Source: Bacteroidaceae bacterium (lineage in GTDB: Bacteria > Bacteroidota > Bacteroidia > Bacteroidales > Bacteroidaceae). Taken from it: DNA of 35,036 nt. Within the stretch, counting starts at the first letter, position 1, and every line of letters starts with the position of its first letter. Positions 25,658-34,693 of this stretch are shown here, piece after piece. The notes under the pieces are model-generated. The model saw only the letters and a list, made by a program, of their open reading frames with translations, was not told the DNA's origin and made no database searches. A program made the position numbers and the translations under genes. The stretch is from assembly GCA_017522915.1 (NCBI GenBank), contig JAFWXX010000038.1:1-35036 (forward strand), read 5' to 3'.

Positions 25658-26986
25658 TTACTTAATGCCAAAAAGCCTTAGTTTATTATATAAAGTTTTG
25701 CGGTCTATTCCTAAAAAAGCTGCTGCTTTACTCTTGTTATTACCGGTACGGCTTAGAGCATCAGTTATACGACTCTTTTCATCCTCCCTGTCAAAAAGAG
25801 GACGAGAAGTTTCATTCGGTATCACTATGTTAAGGTCTTTTGCCTTTATATAATTATCGTTGGCAAGCAGTGTTGCGCGTTTTATAACATTCTTCAATTG
25901 ACGTATATTACCTGGCCATGAATATCCCTGCAACAACTCTGTTGCTGAGATATCGAAACCAATAATACTACGGCCCAATTCTCTGTTGGCACAATCTAAA
26001 AAGAACTTTGCAAAAGGAACAATATCTTCATAACGTTCCTTAAGTGAAGGCATACGCAAGGTAAACTCATTAATGCGATGATAAAGGTCTTCTCTAAAAA
26101 AACCTTTTTCTATTGCTGCTTCCAGATTCTCGTTGGTAGCACACACTATACGCACATCAACTTCTAACTCTTTTGTCGAACCTACCGGACGTACACGACG
26201 CTCTTGCAAGGCACGCAACAATTGCACCTGCACTTCATAACTTAAGTTTCCAACCTCATCAAGAAACAACGTTCCACCATCAGCTTCCAAAAAGGCACCG
26301 GTCTTGTCCGTTACAGCTCCTGTAAAAGAACCTTTTACATGACCAAAGAATTCCGAAGCTGCAAGCTCTTTGGGAATTGAACCGCAATCAATTGCGATAA
26401 AAGGACGGTTGCTGCGCTTACTCAACCTATGTATTCGCCTTGCTATCAACTCTTTTCCTGTTCCGCTTGCACCATTGATAAGCACTGACATCGGGGTTGG
26501 AGCAACAAGAGTCACATAGTTATAAAGCTGACGCGCAGCCTCGCTGTTCCCTTCCATAAACTCTGCTGTATCGGATTCAGGAATAGTGTCATTGGTTTTT
26601 TGCATGTGGTTCGCCGAAACAGAACTTTTACTCATGGCCTCCTCTATCTTTCTAAGCAGTTCATCGGGATGCACCGGCTTCGATATATAGTCGCTGGCAC
26701 CACGCTTCATTGCATTTACGGCACTCTGTATATCAGCATAGCTTGTCATTATTATTATCGGAACAGAAACCCTGTTCTTCTCTATCCATTCAAGCAGGTC
26801 TGTTCCGTTTCCGTCAGGCAATCGCAAATCAGAGAGTATCAGGTCAATACTTTCGGCCTCAATTGTCTTGCGTGCTCCACAAACATTGCTTACTACAGAA
26901 ATTTCAAAACCTTTCTTACCCAACCATGTTCTCAATACTGTTGAAAAAGTAAGATCATCTTCAACTATCAATATCTTCTTTGCCAT
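25658..26986 (-). CDS. Sigma-54-dependent response regulator, NtrC family
   Basis: Cytoplasmic transcription activator of 442 residues with the full three-domain plan. The receiver domain (1-120) has Asp10/Asp11, phospho-acceptor Asp53 (LSDLRLPD) and Lys104. The AAA+ domain has Walker A GASGTGKE (172-179), the sigma-54 contact loop GSFTGA (219-224, Ser for the usual Ala of GAFTGA), Walker B GTLFLDEV (238-245) and an Arg-rich sensor region. A Fis-type helix-turn-helix (403-442) ends the chain. It follows the kinase gene after ten bases and should be phosphorylated by it. Likely targets are the two sigma-54-like promoters in this window. Confidence 0.95.
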   Translation of the reverse strand: MAKKILIVEDDLTFSTVLRTWLGKKGFEISVVSNVCGARKTIEAESIDLILSDLRLPDGNGTDLLEWIEKNRVSVPIIIMTSYADIQSAVNAMKRGASDYISKPVHPDELLRKIEEAMSKSSVSANHMQKTNDTIPESDTAEFMEGNSEAARQLYNYVTLVAPTPMSVLINGASGTGKELIARRIHRLSKRSNRPFIAIDCGSIPKELAASEFFGHVKGSFTGAVTDKTGAFLEADGGTLFLDEVGNLSYEVQVQLLRALQERRVRPVGSTKELEVDVRIVCATNENLEAAIEKGFFREDLYHRINEFTLRMPSLKERYEDIVPFAKFFLDCANRELGRSIIGFDISATELLQGYSWPGNIRQLKNVIKRATLLANDNYIKAKDLNIVIPNETSRPLFDREDEKSRITDALSRTGNNKSKAAAFLGIDRKTLYNKLRLFGIK

Positions 26987-26996
26987 TTATGCTATT

Positions 26997-29417
26997 TCAT
27001 TTCTCTTTATACAAGACTGCTGCATCTATTATTTTATCTATTGCTTCAAATATAGCGATTATCTTCTTATCGGCATCAGAGGTATATTCTGTAATATCAC
27101 GCCGCAATTCAAACCACTCAAGCTCCTCTTTACCGTTTTTTACTCCTACCATTACAAAAATTGGCATAAGCTGGTGTGTTATGGTTGTTACCGCCGCAAT
27201 ATCCTTCTCCTGCATTGCCTTTGCAAGGATTTTTCTCTTTTCTCTTATATCAGCTACAAATGTAGTCATAATATCGTTCACTGCATCCATATCGTTGTCG
27301 GCAAATTCTGTAAGTCTGACGAAATCAATATTATCATACTTCAATGCTACGGACAGCACTTGAAACAGTTCTTTTCTTGTAAATGGCTTATGAAGAGATG
27401 CCGAAAAACCATACTCCTTTAGCTGTTCATGATTTATATCGCTTCTCGCTGTCATAGCGACAACGGGTATGTTAGAGAAACCCGATTCACGTATTCTACT
27501 TATGAGATCTACACCATTTATGGCTGGCATTTGTATATCAGTAAACAGAATATCAAACTTGTTCTGCTTGAGATGCATGAACAATTCGTCGGGATGTGTA
27601 CAACATGTTGTATTGATGGGAGTGTCGGCAAGCATTGATACTATCATATTAAGCTGAAGAGTATCATCGTCTATCAAAAGAAGTTCTGCACTTGGAATAT
27701 CTGTATCATCATACAACTTTTCGCTGCTGTTTCCGTTGCAGTTGACAGGGTATTCGAAAGGCAAGGAAACCTTGAATGTGGTACCAAAGCCTATACGGCT
27801 TTCTACAGAAATCTCACCGCCCAACAAATCCACAATCCTATTAGTAATGGCAAGACCTAATCCGAATCCCTCCTTTCCCTGCGCACTTGGCAATCTCATA
27901 AATTCCCTATATATGAGTTCTTGTTCTTCATCGCTCATTCCGCAGCCTGTATCAGTCACACTGAACTGTAGTGTGGATTCATAAAGCCGTGCTCTAATCT
28001 CAACAAAACCTTTAGAGGTGAATTTCAATGCATTACTCAACAGATTCTCTATTATCTGTCGCAACCTTAAGGAATCACCTACAATAAGAGTATCAAGATT
28101 ATTATCAATTATTCCTGTAAGTGTGAGACCTGCAGAGTCTGCCAAAGGCTTGTTGTTGTCAATGATTGCGCTGAACAATTCTTTTGCATTGAATACAACA
28201 AGCTTCAAATCTGCTTTGTCGGAATCTAACCTATGAAAATCCAGAAGTGATGTAACTAACTGCAAAAGATGAGTAGTTGCCTCTTGTATGTTTTTCAAAT
28301 AGAATTGCTGACGTTCACCGGAGACTATATTTCCGAGCAACTCCAAATAACCAAGAACAGCACCTGCCGGAGCCTTTATATCGTGTGTTATTGTCAGCAT
28401 TAGTTTCTCCTTAGCCTCAAGCAACTCCTCTGCATGCTGCTTCGCTTTCTCCAACTCATTACGGTAGTGGTTGCTGCGTGTTATATCACGCCATATAAGA
28501 AAAAGCAAGAACCCGGCTATAAGCAATGAAACAACTGCTATAACAGAGATTACAGCAGCCGACCATCTGCGAATATGCTCATTTTCATACAATTCTTGTT
28601 CTATACGCATGCGGTCTTCTTCCTCTATTGTCTTAAGCAACTGTTGCACTTTGCTGTTCAGCTGAAAGCTAATCATACCCAGCTGCTTCACCTGCAGGTT
28701 CAGTTTGCGTAACCTCTCCTTCTGGTTGTCCGAAGCACGCGAGTGCATGTTTCTAAGGATAGAAGCTATTGTATCAGCTACAATATCTGCATCATTGAGT
28801 GTATCTGTATAAACTTCATATATAGTATCTCTTACCACAATTGAATCTTTCTTTGAAGGTGAGAACACTTCTCTTATTCTTTTGAAGAAACTCTTCGGTT
28901 TGCCCGACACAATTTCCGATTTGGTACGCACAATTACACGCTCACGCGTAAGTTCTGCCTCGGCAAACGAGTCTTGCAGATGCTGTATGGCTTCTATCTC
29001 TTTATTAAAATTCCTGTCTGATTCATTATTCCTCAATACACTCAAAAGATTCCGCATATTTCTATCCTTCTGCTCCATGAGCATAACAACCGTATCAAGG
29101 CGCAAAAGCTGTATGGGTTGATCTGTTATACAGCGAAGCGAGTCAATATACTCATTTGCAACAGATATCACGTTCCTATAAGTTGGATAACCGGATGTTT
29201 CTCCTGCAACAATGGATTGTCCTATTATTTCTGCATTGTTAAGATTATTGATAACTTCGTTTGTAATACGTCGCCTCATTCTCAGCAAGTTATCATTTTC
29301 ATCACTGCCGGTTATATGACGTACACCACTATATATATACCCCATGGTAACAATCAACAAAACCATGAGTAAAGTGTAACCTATAGCTATTTTGTAACGT
29401 ATGGACATTCTATACAT
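26997..29417 (-). CDS. Hybrid sensor histidine kinase with receiver and HPt domains
   Basis: Inner-membrane sensor of 806 residues. Two membrane helices (about 9-30 and 286-309) enclose a mostly helical periplasmic sensor of about 255 residues. The kinase core follows: His345 in LTITHDIKAP, N-box with Asn462 (IIENLLSNALKF), G1 box DTGCGM (489-494) and G2 box GFGLGLA (517-523). A receiver domain (578-690) has acidic LIDDD and phospho-Asp627 (FTDIQMP). The C-terminal part looks like an HPt domain, with candidate His748 in TITHQLMPIF. A phosphorelay to the NtrC-like partner encoded next is likely. The start may be the Met at codon 4. The stimulus is unknown. Confidence 0.92.
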   Translation of the reverse strand: MYRMSIRYKIAIGYTLLMVLLIVTMGYIYSGVRHITGSDENDNLLRMRRRITNEVINNLNNAEIIGQSIVAGETSGYPTYRNVISVANEYIDSLRCITDQPIQLLRLDTVVMLMEQKDRNMRNLLSVLRNNESDRNFNKEIEAIQHLQDSFAEAELTRERVIVRTKSEIVSGKPKSFFKRIREVFSPSKKDSIVVRDTIYEVYTDTLNDADIVADTIASILRNMHSRASDNQKERLRKLNLQVKQLGMISFQLNSKVQQLLKTIEEEDRMRIEQELYENEHIRRWSAAVISVIAVVSLLIAGFLLFLIWRDITRSNHYRNELEKAKQHAEELLEAKEKLMLTITHDIKAPAGAVLGYLELLGNIVSGERQQFYLKNIQEATTHLLQLVTSLLDFHRLDSDKADLKLVVFNAKELFSAIIDNNKPLADSAGLTLTGIIDNNLDTLIVGDSLRLRQIIENLLSNALKFTSKGFVEIRARLYESTLQFSVTDTGCGMSDEEQELIYREFMRLPSAQGKEGFGLGLAITNRIVDLLGGEISVESRIGFGTTFKVSLPFEYPVNCNGNSSEKLYDDTDIPSAELLLIDDDTLQLNMIVSMLADTPINTTCCTHPDELFMHLKQNKFDILFTDIQMPAINGVDLISRIRESGFSNIPVVAMTARSDINHEQLKEYGFSASLHKPFTRKELFQVLSVALKYDNIDFVRLTEFADNDMDAVNDIMTTFVADIREKRKILAKAMQEKDIAAVTTITHQLMPIFVMVGVKNGKEELEWFELRRDITEYTSDADKKIIAIFEAIDKIIDAAVLYKEK

Positions 29418-29798
29418 ATATACCGTTCTGCAACAAAGTTATATTAATTTATCTTACTACAGGCGTTATTTCAGCTATTATGGAATCAAGATTAATTAAT
29501 TTTAATAATAAACTCTATTTAAACAACTTCTGAGAACAATACATACATTTTTTTAAAATACCTTTGTCTATACAATGCTTAGATAAAACTGTATGGAGGA
29601 TTTTTTCTATTTCAAGAAAGGGCAACGCAGAGGTATATTGCTGTTGATATTCATTATAACAGCCATTATAATTATAAGATGGATGATATAACGGCCTTAA
29701 AAATTTGGGATATAATTTAAAATCTTCGCCATAATGCACTATTTTTGCAGATAATGGTCATTTGAACCGATTTGTATTTTACAGCAAGAGAACTATAG
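29418..29798. other. Divergent intergenic region, kinase gene and ruvB
   Basis: AT-rich spacer of 381 bases. On the minus strand TAACTTTG (29441-29434) fits a -7 box for the kinase gene. On the plus strand TATTTTTGC (29740-29748) fits a -7 box for ruvB. A 74-codon minus-strand frame at 29515-29739 has no signal, domain or family resemblance and overlaps the promoter area, so I do not call it. Confidence 0.5.
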
Positions 29799-30818
29799 AT
29801 GAACGGAGATTTCAATATACGCGGCAAGAACAGCGACAAGGAGTTCGAGAATGCGTTGCGCCCGCTCTCTTTTCCCGACTTCAACGGACAGGAGAAGATT
29901 GTAAGCAACCTCAAAATCTTTGTACAGGCTGCAAAAATGCGTGGCGAGTCACTCGACCACGTTCTGCTCCATGGCCCTCCGGGCTTGGGAAAGACAACAC
30001 TCAGCAACATTATAGCCAATGAACTTGGAGTAGGGTTCAAGGTTACATCGGGGCCTGTACTCGACAAGCCGGGAGACCTTGCCGGAATACTTACATCGCT
30101 CGAACCGAACGATGTGCTTTTCATTGATGAGATACACCGTCTTTCGCCCATTGTAGAGGAGTATCTCTATTCGGCAATGGAGGACTACCGTATAGATATT
30201 CTCATTGACAAAGGACCGTCGGCACGCTCGATACAGATAGACTTGAGCCCGTTCACGCTCATAGGTGCTACTACGCGCAGCGGATTGCTCACGGCACCTC
30301 TGCGTGCCAGGTTCGGCATAAACATGCACCTTGAGTATTACGACAGCGAGACTCTGGCCGGCATCATAAGCCGTTCGGCAGAGATTCTCAGAGTATCGTA
30401 CGACAAGGAGGCTACATACGAGATTGCGCGCCGGAGCCGAGGCACGCCACGTATTGCCAATGCGCTGCTTCGCCGTGTACGCGACTTTGCACAGGTGATG
30501 GGCGACGGACATATAACAAACTCAATTGCCAAACTGGCTCTCGAAGCATTGAATATTGACAAGTACGGCCTTGACGAGATTGACAACAAGATACTATGCA
30601 CAATCATAGACAAGTTCAAGGGAGGCCCGGTAGGCATTGGAACAATTGCCACTGCTTTGAGTGAGGACACCGGAACCATTGAAGAGGTTTATGAACCGTA
30701 CCTTATAAAGGAGGGATTCATAAAGCGCACTCCGCGTGGTCGCGAAGTGACCGACCTTGCATACAAGCATCTGGGACGCAGCCGCTATGCAAACGGCGAA
30801 CAAGTCACATTGTTCTAA
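29799..30818 (+). CDS. ruvB: Holliday junction branch-migration ATPase RuvB
   Basis: RuvB (339 residues) is the hexameric AAA+ motor that, with RuvA, drives branch migration of Holliday junctions in recombinational repair. Visible are [16 protein letters not shown] at the N-terminus, Walker A GPPGLGKT (59-66), Walker [11 protein letters not shown] (106-115), sensor [19 protein letters not shown], and the C-terminal winged-helix region with [27 protein letters not shown] and TPRGREVT. Length is standard. The stop codon lies in a 55-bp segment that is repeated downstream and also contains the start of the next gene, so the two are probably one operon. Confidence 0.97.
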   Translation: MNGDFNIRGKNSDKEFENALRPLSFPDFNGQEKIVSNLKIFVQAAKMRGESLDHVLLHGPPGLGKTTLSNIIANELGVGFKVTSGPVLDKPGDLAGILTSLEPNDVLFIDEIHRLSPIVEEYLYSAMEDYRIDILIDKGPSARSIQIDLSPFTLIGATTRSGLLTAPLRARFGINMHLEYYDSETLAGIISRSAEILRVSYDKEATYEIARRSRGTPRIANALLRRVRDFAQVMGDGHITNSIAKLALEALNIDKYGLDEIDNKILCTIIDKFKGGPVGIGTIATALSEDTGTIEEVYEPYLIKEGFIKRTPRGREVTDLAYKHLGRSRYANGEQVTLF

Positions 30819-30922
30819 CAAACCATTCGGAATACCCACAAGAGTGAAAAGATGAGCAAACTGCAATTTCTAACAAACCATTCGGAATACCCACAAGAGT
30901 GAAAAGATGAGCAAACTGCAAT
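30813..30922 (+). repeat. 55-bp perfect tandem duplication between ruvB and the flippase
   Basis: Copy 1 (30813-30867) and copy 2 (30868-30922) are identical. Each holds the last ruvB codon and TAA, a spacer, the AAGAGTGAAAAG leader and the start ATGAGCAAACTGCAA of the flippase. The first copied ATG (30852-30854) opens a 16-codon decoy peptide that runs into TGA at 30900-30902, four bases before the real ATG at 30907. Confidence 0.95.
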
Positions 30923-32397
30923 CACTTGTAAAGGATACTGTAATATATGGCCTAAGCAGCATAATAGGCCGTTTTCTCAACTATCTGCTTGTTCCGCTAT
31001 ACACAGCCAAGATGAGCGTGGAAAGCGGCAACTACGGTGTTGTGACAAACATGTATGCATGGACAGCCATTCTTCTTGTGTTGCTTACATTCGGCTTTGA
31101 AACTACATTCTTCCGCTTCGCAAGCAAGGAGAACAGCGATGTAAGGAGAGTATTCTCGATGTCGATGCAGGTGATTGGCGCATTGTGCGGGGTATTCCTG
31201 CTTGCTGTGTTCCTGTTCCTGCCGTCTGTTGCCAATTGCCTCGGTTATGCAGCAACACCTGAATTCATAGGCATGATGGCTGTTGTGGTTGCACTGGATG
31301 CCATGCAATCCATTCCGTTCGGGTTGCTGAGATTCCAGAAAAGGCCTATAAAGTTCGCAGCACTTAAACTGCTGTTCATAGGAATGAATATAGCTATGAA
31401 CATATTTGCTTTTGTGATATTGCCAAAGCTTGCTACTGCATACCCGGAGACATTCAGCCGCTTCTACGACCCTGCAAACCAGGCATTCTATGTATTCTTC
31501 ATAAACCTGTTATGCACATCGGCCATAACGCTATTCTTCATTCCCGAATTGAAGATGTTCCGTTTTACAGCCGACAAGAGATTGCTAAAAAGCATGCTTG
31601 AATACTCCTGGCCGCTTCTCCTGCTGGGAATAGCCGGAATACTGAACCTCCATGCCGACAAGATTATATATACCTGGCTTGTTCCGGGCAAGCAGGGAAT
31701 GGTTGAACTGAGCATTTACGGTGCTTCAGTTAAAGTGGCTGCAATAATGGCTATGCTCATGCAGGCGTTCCGTTATGCATATGAGCCGTTTGTCTTTGGC
31801 AACAGCAAGGAGAAAGACAGCAAGGAGCTGTATGCAAAAGCCATGAAGTATTTTATTATAATAGCAATGATGGCATTCCTTGTTGTAATGTTCTACATGG
31901 ATATACTCAAGTATATCATAAGCCCGGCATATTGGGAAGGCCTGAATGTCGTTCCGGTAGTAATGGCAGCTGAGATATTCATGGGAATATATTTCAACCT
32001 CTCGTTCTGGTACAAGCTGAACGATGAGACTTACTGGGGTGCGATATTCTCTTTTATCGGATGCGCAATACTTTTTGCTGTAAATATAATATTCGTTCCG
32101 GTGTATGGGTATATAGCTTGTGCCTGGGCATCGTTTGCAGGTTACTTCACAGCTATGCTGCTATCATATATCATAGGGCAGAAGCGCAACGCTATAAGCT
32201 ACGACCTTAAAAGCATTCTTGCATACACGGCACTGTTCGCTGTTCTCTACGGCATATCTGTTGCCAACCCTATAGAAAACAGCATTCTAAGAATGGCATG
32301 CAATACAGTTCTGCTTATTGTATTCGTCGCATATTTTATAAAGAAAGACCTGCCGTTGAAAAACATTCCGGTAATTGGCAAGTTCTTCAGGATTTAA
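30907..32397 (+). CDS. Polysaccharide flippase (oligosaccharide-lipid translocase family)
   Basis: Integral membrane protein of 496 residues with about 12-14 hydrophobic helices. The N-terminus KDTVIYGLSSIIGRFLNYLLVPLYTAKMSVESGNYGVVTNMYAW is characteristic of Wzx/MurJ-type polysaccharide biosynthesis flippases, and the C-terminal half has the usual polysaccharide-synthesis domain layout ending in a short basic cytoplasmic tail (KKDLPLKNIPVIGKFFRI). It should move lipid-linked sugars across the inner membrane; the glycan is unknown since no glycosyltransferases adjoin. The upstream duplicated start region may lower or couple its translation. Confidence 0.88.
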   Translation: MSKLQSLVKDTVIYGLSSIIGRFLNYLLVPLYTAKMSVESGNYGVVTNMYAWTAILLVLLTFGFETTFFRFASKENSDVRRVFSMSMQVIGALCGVFLLAVFLFLPSVANCLGYAATPEFIGMMAVVVALDAMQSIPFGLLRFQKRPIKFAALKLLFIGMNIAMNIFAFVILPKLATAYPETFSRFYDPANQAFYVFFINLLCTSAITLFFIPELKMFRFTADKRLLKSMLEYSWPLLLLGIAGILNLHADKIIYTWLVPGKQGMVELSIYGASVKVAAIMAMLMQAFRYAYEPFVFGNSKEKDSKELYAKAMKYFIIIAMMAFLVVMFYMDILKYIISPAYWEGLNVVPVVMAAEIFMGIYFNLSFWYKLNDETYWGAIFSFIGCAILFAVNIIFVPVYGYIACAWASFAGYFTAMLLSYIIGQKRNAISYDLKSILAYTALFAVLYGISVANPIENSILRMACNTVLLIVFVAYFIKKDLPLKNIPVIGKFFRI

Positions 32398-32428
32398 ATG
32401 TATAGATGAATTTTTTGAAATAGAAAAG

Positions 32429-32470
32429 GAATGTACCAATATAAACCTTATAAGCAGTATTGATACATTC
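32429..32470. terminator. Bidirectional terminator hairpin after the flippase
   Basis: GAATGTACCAATA (32429-32441) pairs with TATTGATACATTC (32458-32470) with one mismatch and a 16-base loop, followed by a T-rich stretch. It lies between the flippase and the convergent gene ending at 32498. Confidence 0.65.
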
Positions 32471-32497
32471 TTATTTATCTATTTAATCTAAAAGATT

Positions 32498-32998
32498 TTA
32501 TTGATAATCAGATTCTTCAATTTCTTCGTTTTCAGCCTTTTCTTTGTTCTCTTGAAAAAACTCTAATATGTCATCAATGGTAGCTTTAAAAAAGCGGCCA
32601 AAATCAGTGGAAATACTAAATGGGGTACTAACAGTGAAACAAACTTGACCTAATACTTTTCCATAAGCCAAATTATAGTCCTTACCACAAGCTGAAAAAT
32701 CAAAAACATCCCCTTTCTTCCCTTCTTTCAATGCCATTGATAAGTCTGTTAGATTCTTCAACATTTCTTCTTTATTACCAAGGTAAAAAACAATATTTTC
32801 TAGATGTTTAGAATTATTGCGCAAGGTTACTGAGTAAACTTCTCCGCTATCCATTGTTGTTTTGTGAAGGACTACTGAACCATTGGTAAAAGACTTTACT
32901 TTCTCAATGTTAGCTGCTTTTTTTAGTTGGGCATAGGTATTAATATTCCCAAGGCATAAGACTGCTGTTAATACAGCAAAAAACTTAAACAATTTCAT
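32498..32998 (-). CDS. Exported protein of unknown function
   Basis: A 166-residue protein with the signal peptide MKLFKFFAVLTAVLCLGNINTYAQ (likely cleavage after TYA). The mature part is mixed alpha/beta, with VVLHKTTMDSGEVYSVTLRNNSKHLENIVFYLGNKEEML and a very acidic C-terminus. I recognise no family; small exported Bacteroidales proteins with a YAQ cleavage site and one compact domain are frequent. Codon use is more AT-rich than in the flippase. The upstream gene on the same strand is a decayed HTH-like gene; the two are not clearly co-transcribed. Confidence 0.65.
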   Translation of the reverse strand: MKLFKFFAVLTAVLCLGNINTYAQLKKAANIEKVKSFTNGSVVLHKTTMDSGEVYSVTLRNNSKHLENIVFYLGNKEEMLKNLTDLSMALKEGKKGDVFDFSACGKDYNLAYGKVLGQVCFTVSTPFSISTDFGRFFKATIDDILEFFQENKEKAENEEIEESDYQ

Positions 32999-33017
32999 AA
33001 GTATATTTTTATATAGA

Positions 33018-33241
33018 TTACTTTAATATTACATAGTTAGCCAATCTTATTCCTTTACTAAGCTCAGTTAGGTAACTAATCTTTATATTGGTTTTTCTAT
33101 AACTTCTTTTCTTGAATACCCATTATCAAGAATGACATTTGCGTATTTTATACCAAACAAATGAATCATTGTTACTCGGTCTTTAGGTGGAGCATTAAAA
33201 TACATATCAGAAAGTGTAATAGATAAATCTTTTAATGTCAT
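33018..33241 (-). pseudogene. HTH-like small regulator gene with a frameshift
   Basis: The frame from ATG 33241 reads MTLKDLSITLSDMYFNAPP, then VTMIHLFGIKYANVI, and stops after 52 codons at 33083. Adding one A to the run near 33090-33094 restores a longer frame that continues NIKISYLTELSKGIRLANYV and ends at 33018, matching the expected C-terminus of the small HTH-like family I recall from Bacteroidetes restriction loci. The ATG overlaps the stop of the XRE fragment (ATGA), so it was once translationally coupled. It could be a true pseudogene or a slip-prone A-run switching the C-terminus. Confidence 0.6.
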
Positions 33242-33459
33242 AATTTGTTATTTTTTTGAAGTAATTGATTTAATTCGTTTATGTCATTAAATTGATAGAT
33301 TTTCCCTTTTATCTTGATGTAACCTTCTACCGTATCATCATCTATCGGGTCGAACAAGCTTTTGATAGATATACCCAAAGCGACTGCCATTTTCTCAATG
33401 GTATCTAACCTTGCGTTGCCATACATTGCTCTCGTTAGACTTGAAGCGTCAATATCCAT
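33238..33459 (-). pseudogene. XRE-type helix-turn-helix fragment (5' truncated)
   Basis: The readable part starts MDIDASSLTRAMYGNARLDTIEKMAVALGI, the recognition helix and last helix of an XRE DNA-binding domain. In the same frame RKDLLKR precedes it, giving the partial second helix, but the first helix is missing and a TGA cuts the frame about 50 bases upstream of the Met. The C-terminal SLFDPIDDDTVEGYIKIKGKIYQFNDINELNQLL is family-like and intact. The fragment overlaps the Mrr N-terminal fragment in another frame, which marks a deletion junction. It may still be translated from the ATG, but DNA binding is doubtful. Confidence 0.6.
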
Positions 33460-33745
33460 ACGCTTTAAAAGGTCTTTCCTTTGTAGGTGGTGTTGCTTGC
33501 AAGAACTTCAAACCATTTTCTGTAATTCGATAGTTGCCACGAGATACAGTTTTAAGCATTCCTATATCTTCTAAACTCCATTTTGCCCAACCTACTATAT
33601 CTTTTGATTTTAATAATAGTTTCTCTTTGTTAGATAGATTAAAAACCCTTGAAATATATTCTCTGCATTCCTCTGCTGAATGAATTTCTTTATCACTCAT
33701 ATATTGCAAAAGAGGAAACATACACTCTCTAATTTTTGGTATCAT
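33449..33745 (-). pseudogene. Mrr restriction enzyme N-terminal winged-helix fragment
   Basis: A 98-residue product whose residues 1-82 resemble the Mrr_N winged helix: MIPKIRECMFPLLQYMSDKE, SRVFNLSNKEKLLL, then VGWAKWSLEDIGMLKTVSRGNYRITENGLKFL. The catalytic PD-(D/E)XK domain that should follow is absent; the frame instead runs into the XRE fragment and stops after TKERPFKAYGY. A -7 box TATATTTG lies upstream on the same strand at 33805-33798. This is best read as a remnant of a methyl-directed restriction gene joined by deletion to a neighbouring regulator. Confidence 0.62.
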
Positions 33746-33797
33746 AAGCCTACTATATAACAGAATTTATCTTTTAGCATATAAATGATAATCTTTA

Positions 33798-33805
33798 CAA
33801 ATATA
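33798..33805 (-). promoter_or_regulatory. -7 box before the Mrr fragment
   Basis: TATATTTG on the minus strand (33805-33798), about 53 bases before the Mrr-fragment ATG. A TTG lies 17 bases further upstream, slightly closer than the usual -33 spacing. Confidence 0.4.
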
Positions 33806-33944
33806 TGAAAATCATTTTATTGCAAGGATTTTATCACCCAAAATGTCCACATTGCCGAATTTTACATTTAGCCTTTTGGGGACTCAGCAGTAAAGCAATA
33901 TGGTTTGCTGTAATTTGACTTTGTCTAGTCTGCTTGCGTTCGTG

Positions 33945-33973
33945 GTGCAATTACAAACGGGTTTGTATTGCAC
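33945..33973. repeat. Hairpin GTGCAAT...ATTGCAC
   Basis: GTGCAATTACAAAC (33945-33958) pairs with GTTTGTATTGCAC (33961-33973), with one bulged T and a two-base gap. It lies in a 73-bp segment present before repeat copy 1 but absent before copy 2; both copies have TTTGCTGTAATTT upstream (33904-33916 and 34683-34695). Confidence 0.65.
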
Positions 33974-33989
33974 TCACTTACCCGCAGCC

Positions 33990-34248
33990 TTTATCGGTGA
34001 CGGATATTAAGGATATCACCTTTGTAGGTCGTATAGCAATGGTAATTCTAAAAAAGAAACCGGCACCGTTGAATTTCACAACTTAAACCTGGTTGATTTT
34101 TGGAAATAGTGCGAGGATTGTTTGACTGTTAGTTAGACACTCTGCAAGGAGTGGCTAACTGAAGGAGTTCCACAGCACCCAAAAATCAAACAGAAAGTTT
34201 AAGTGGCAAGACCTCTTTGACTGAAAGATGTCGTTTGCGACTCTTGAA
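33990..34248 (+). repeat. 259-bp direct repeat, copy 1
   Basis: Matches 34694-34952 at a constant offset of 704 bases with few mismatches. The first part reads as a C-terminal peptide VTDIKDITFVGRIAMVIL..., ending in TAA inside a stem. After it, ACTTAAAC (34081-34088) pairs with GTTTAAGT (34197-34204), TTGATTTTTGG (34093-34103) with CCAAAAATCAA (34179-34189), and AGTTAGaCACTC with GAGTGgCTAACT (34131-34160), giving a layered hairpin of about 124 bases. Confidence 0.85.
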
Positions 34249-34447
34249 TTTTTAAATCGACAATACCGCCAGCAATTAGTCGTGCGTAGCACCGATGAAA
34301 TTGGGGCTCACCTGCAAACTCTAGGGGGATGAGAAAAACTATAAAGCAAAACTAAGGTTTTCAAATCTCGCTACCGCTCGTCATTATATTCTTATGCAGT
34401 TCTCAACCTTAAACTGTAGGTTGTTACCAAACGAAGAACTTGCTATC

Positions 34448-34488
34448 ATTACTTTTTCTCTCGTGAAAAAGTAATCAAAAAACGCCCG
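34448..34488. repeat. Left facing end: hairpin plus CAAAAAACGCCCG
   Basis: ATTACTTTTTC (34448-34458) pairs with GAAAAAGTAAT (34465-34475), followed by CAAAAAACGCCCG (34476-34488). The same arrangement occurs in mirror image at 34985-35018, so the two enclose a 571-bp segment with repeat copy 2. Confidence 0.6.
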
Positions 34489-34507
34489 TCACGCGTAAAA
34501 ATTAGTC

Positions 34508-34574
34508 ACAACAGCCTTCTGCTCACAAGTTGCAGGCAACATTCTTCGGCCGGCTGTTGTTTGTCTCAAACAAC
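34508..34574. repeat. Two overlapping hairpins
   Basis: ACAACAGCC (34508-34516) pairs with GGCTGTTGT (34552-34560). Its right arm overlaps a second hairpin, GTTGTTTG (34556-34563) with CAAACAAC (34567-34574). The two are mutually exclusive, as in a switch. Confidence 0.6.
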
Positions 34575-34579
34575 TTCTC

Positions 34580-34677
34580 GTTCAAACAGCGGGGAGAGGA
34601 CAACTCGCTATTCACGAAAAACATAATCACGTATATGCACCGCTCAAACAATTCCTCTCCTTATCCGCTGTTTGAAC
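34580..34677. repeat. 21-bp inverted repeat around a 52-base core
   Basis: GTTCAAACAGCGG (34580-34592) plus GGAGAGGA (34593-34600) pair with TCCTCTCC (34653-34660) and CCGCTGTTTGAAC (34665-34677), with TTAT bulged. This is a strong inverted repeat enclosing 34601-34652. Confidence 0.75.
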
Positions 34678-34693
34678 GGTTGTTTGCTGTAAT

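Noticed and set aside
29515-29739. 74-codon minus-strand frame between the kinase gene and ruvB
   Set aside because: No domain, signal peptide or homologue-like pattern; Tyr/Cys/Lys-rich composition typical of AT-rich spacer, and it abuts the ruvB promoter.
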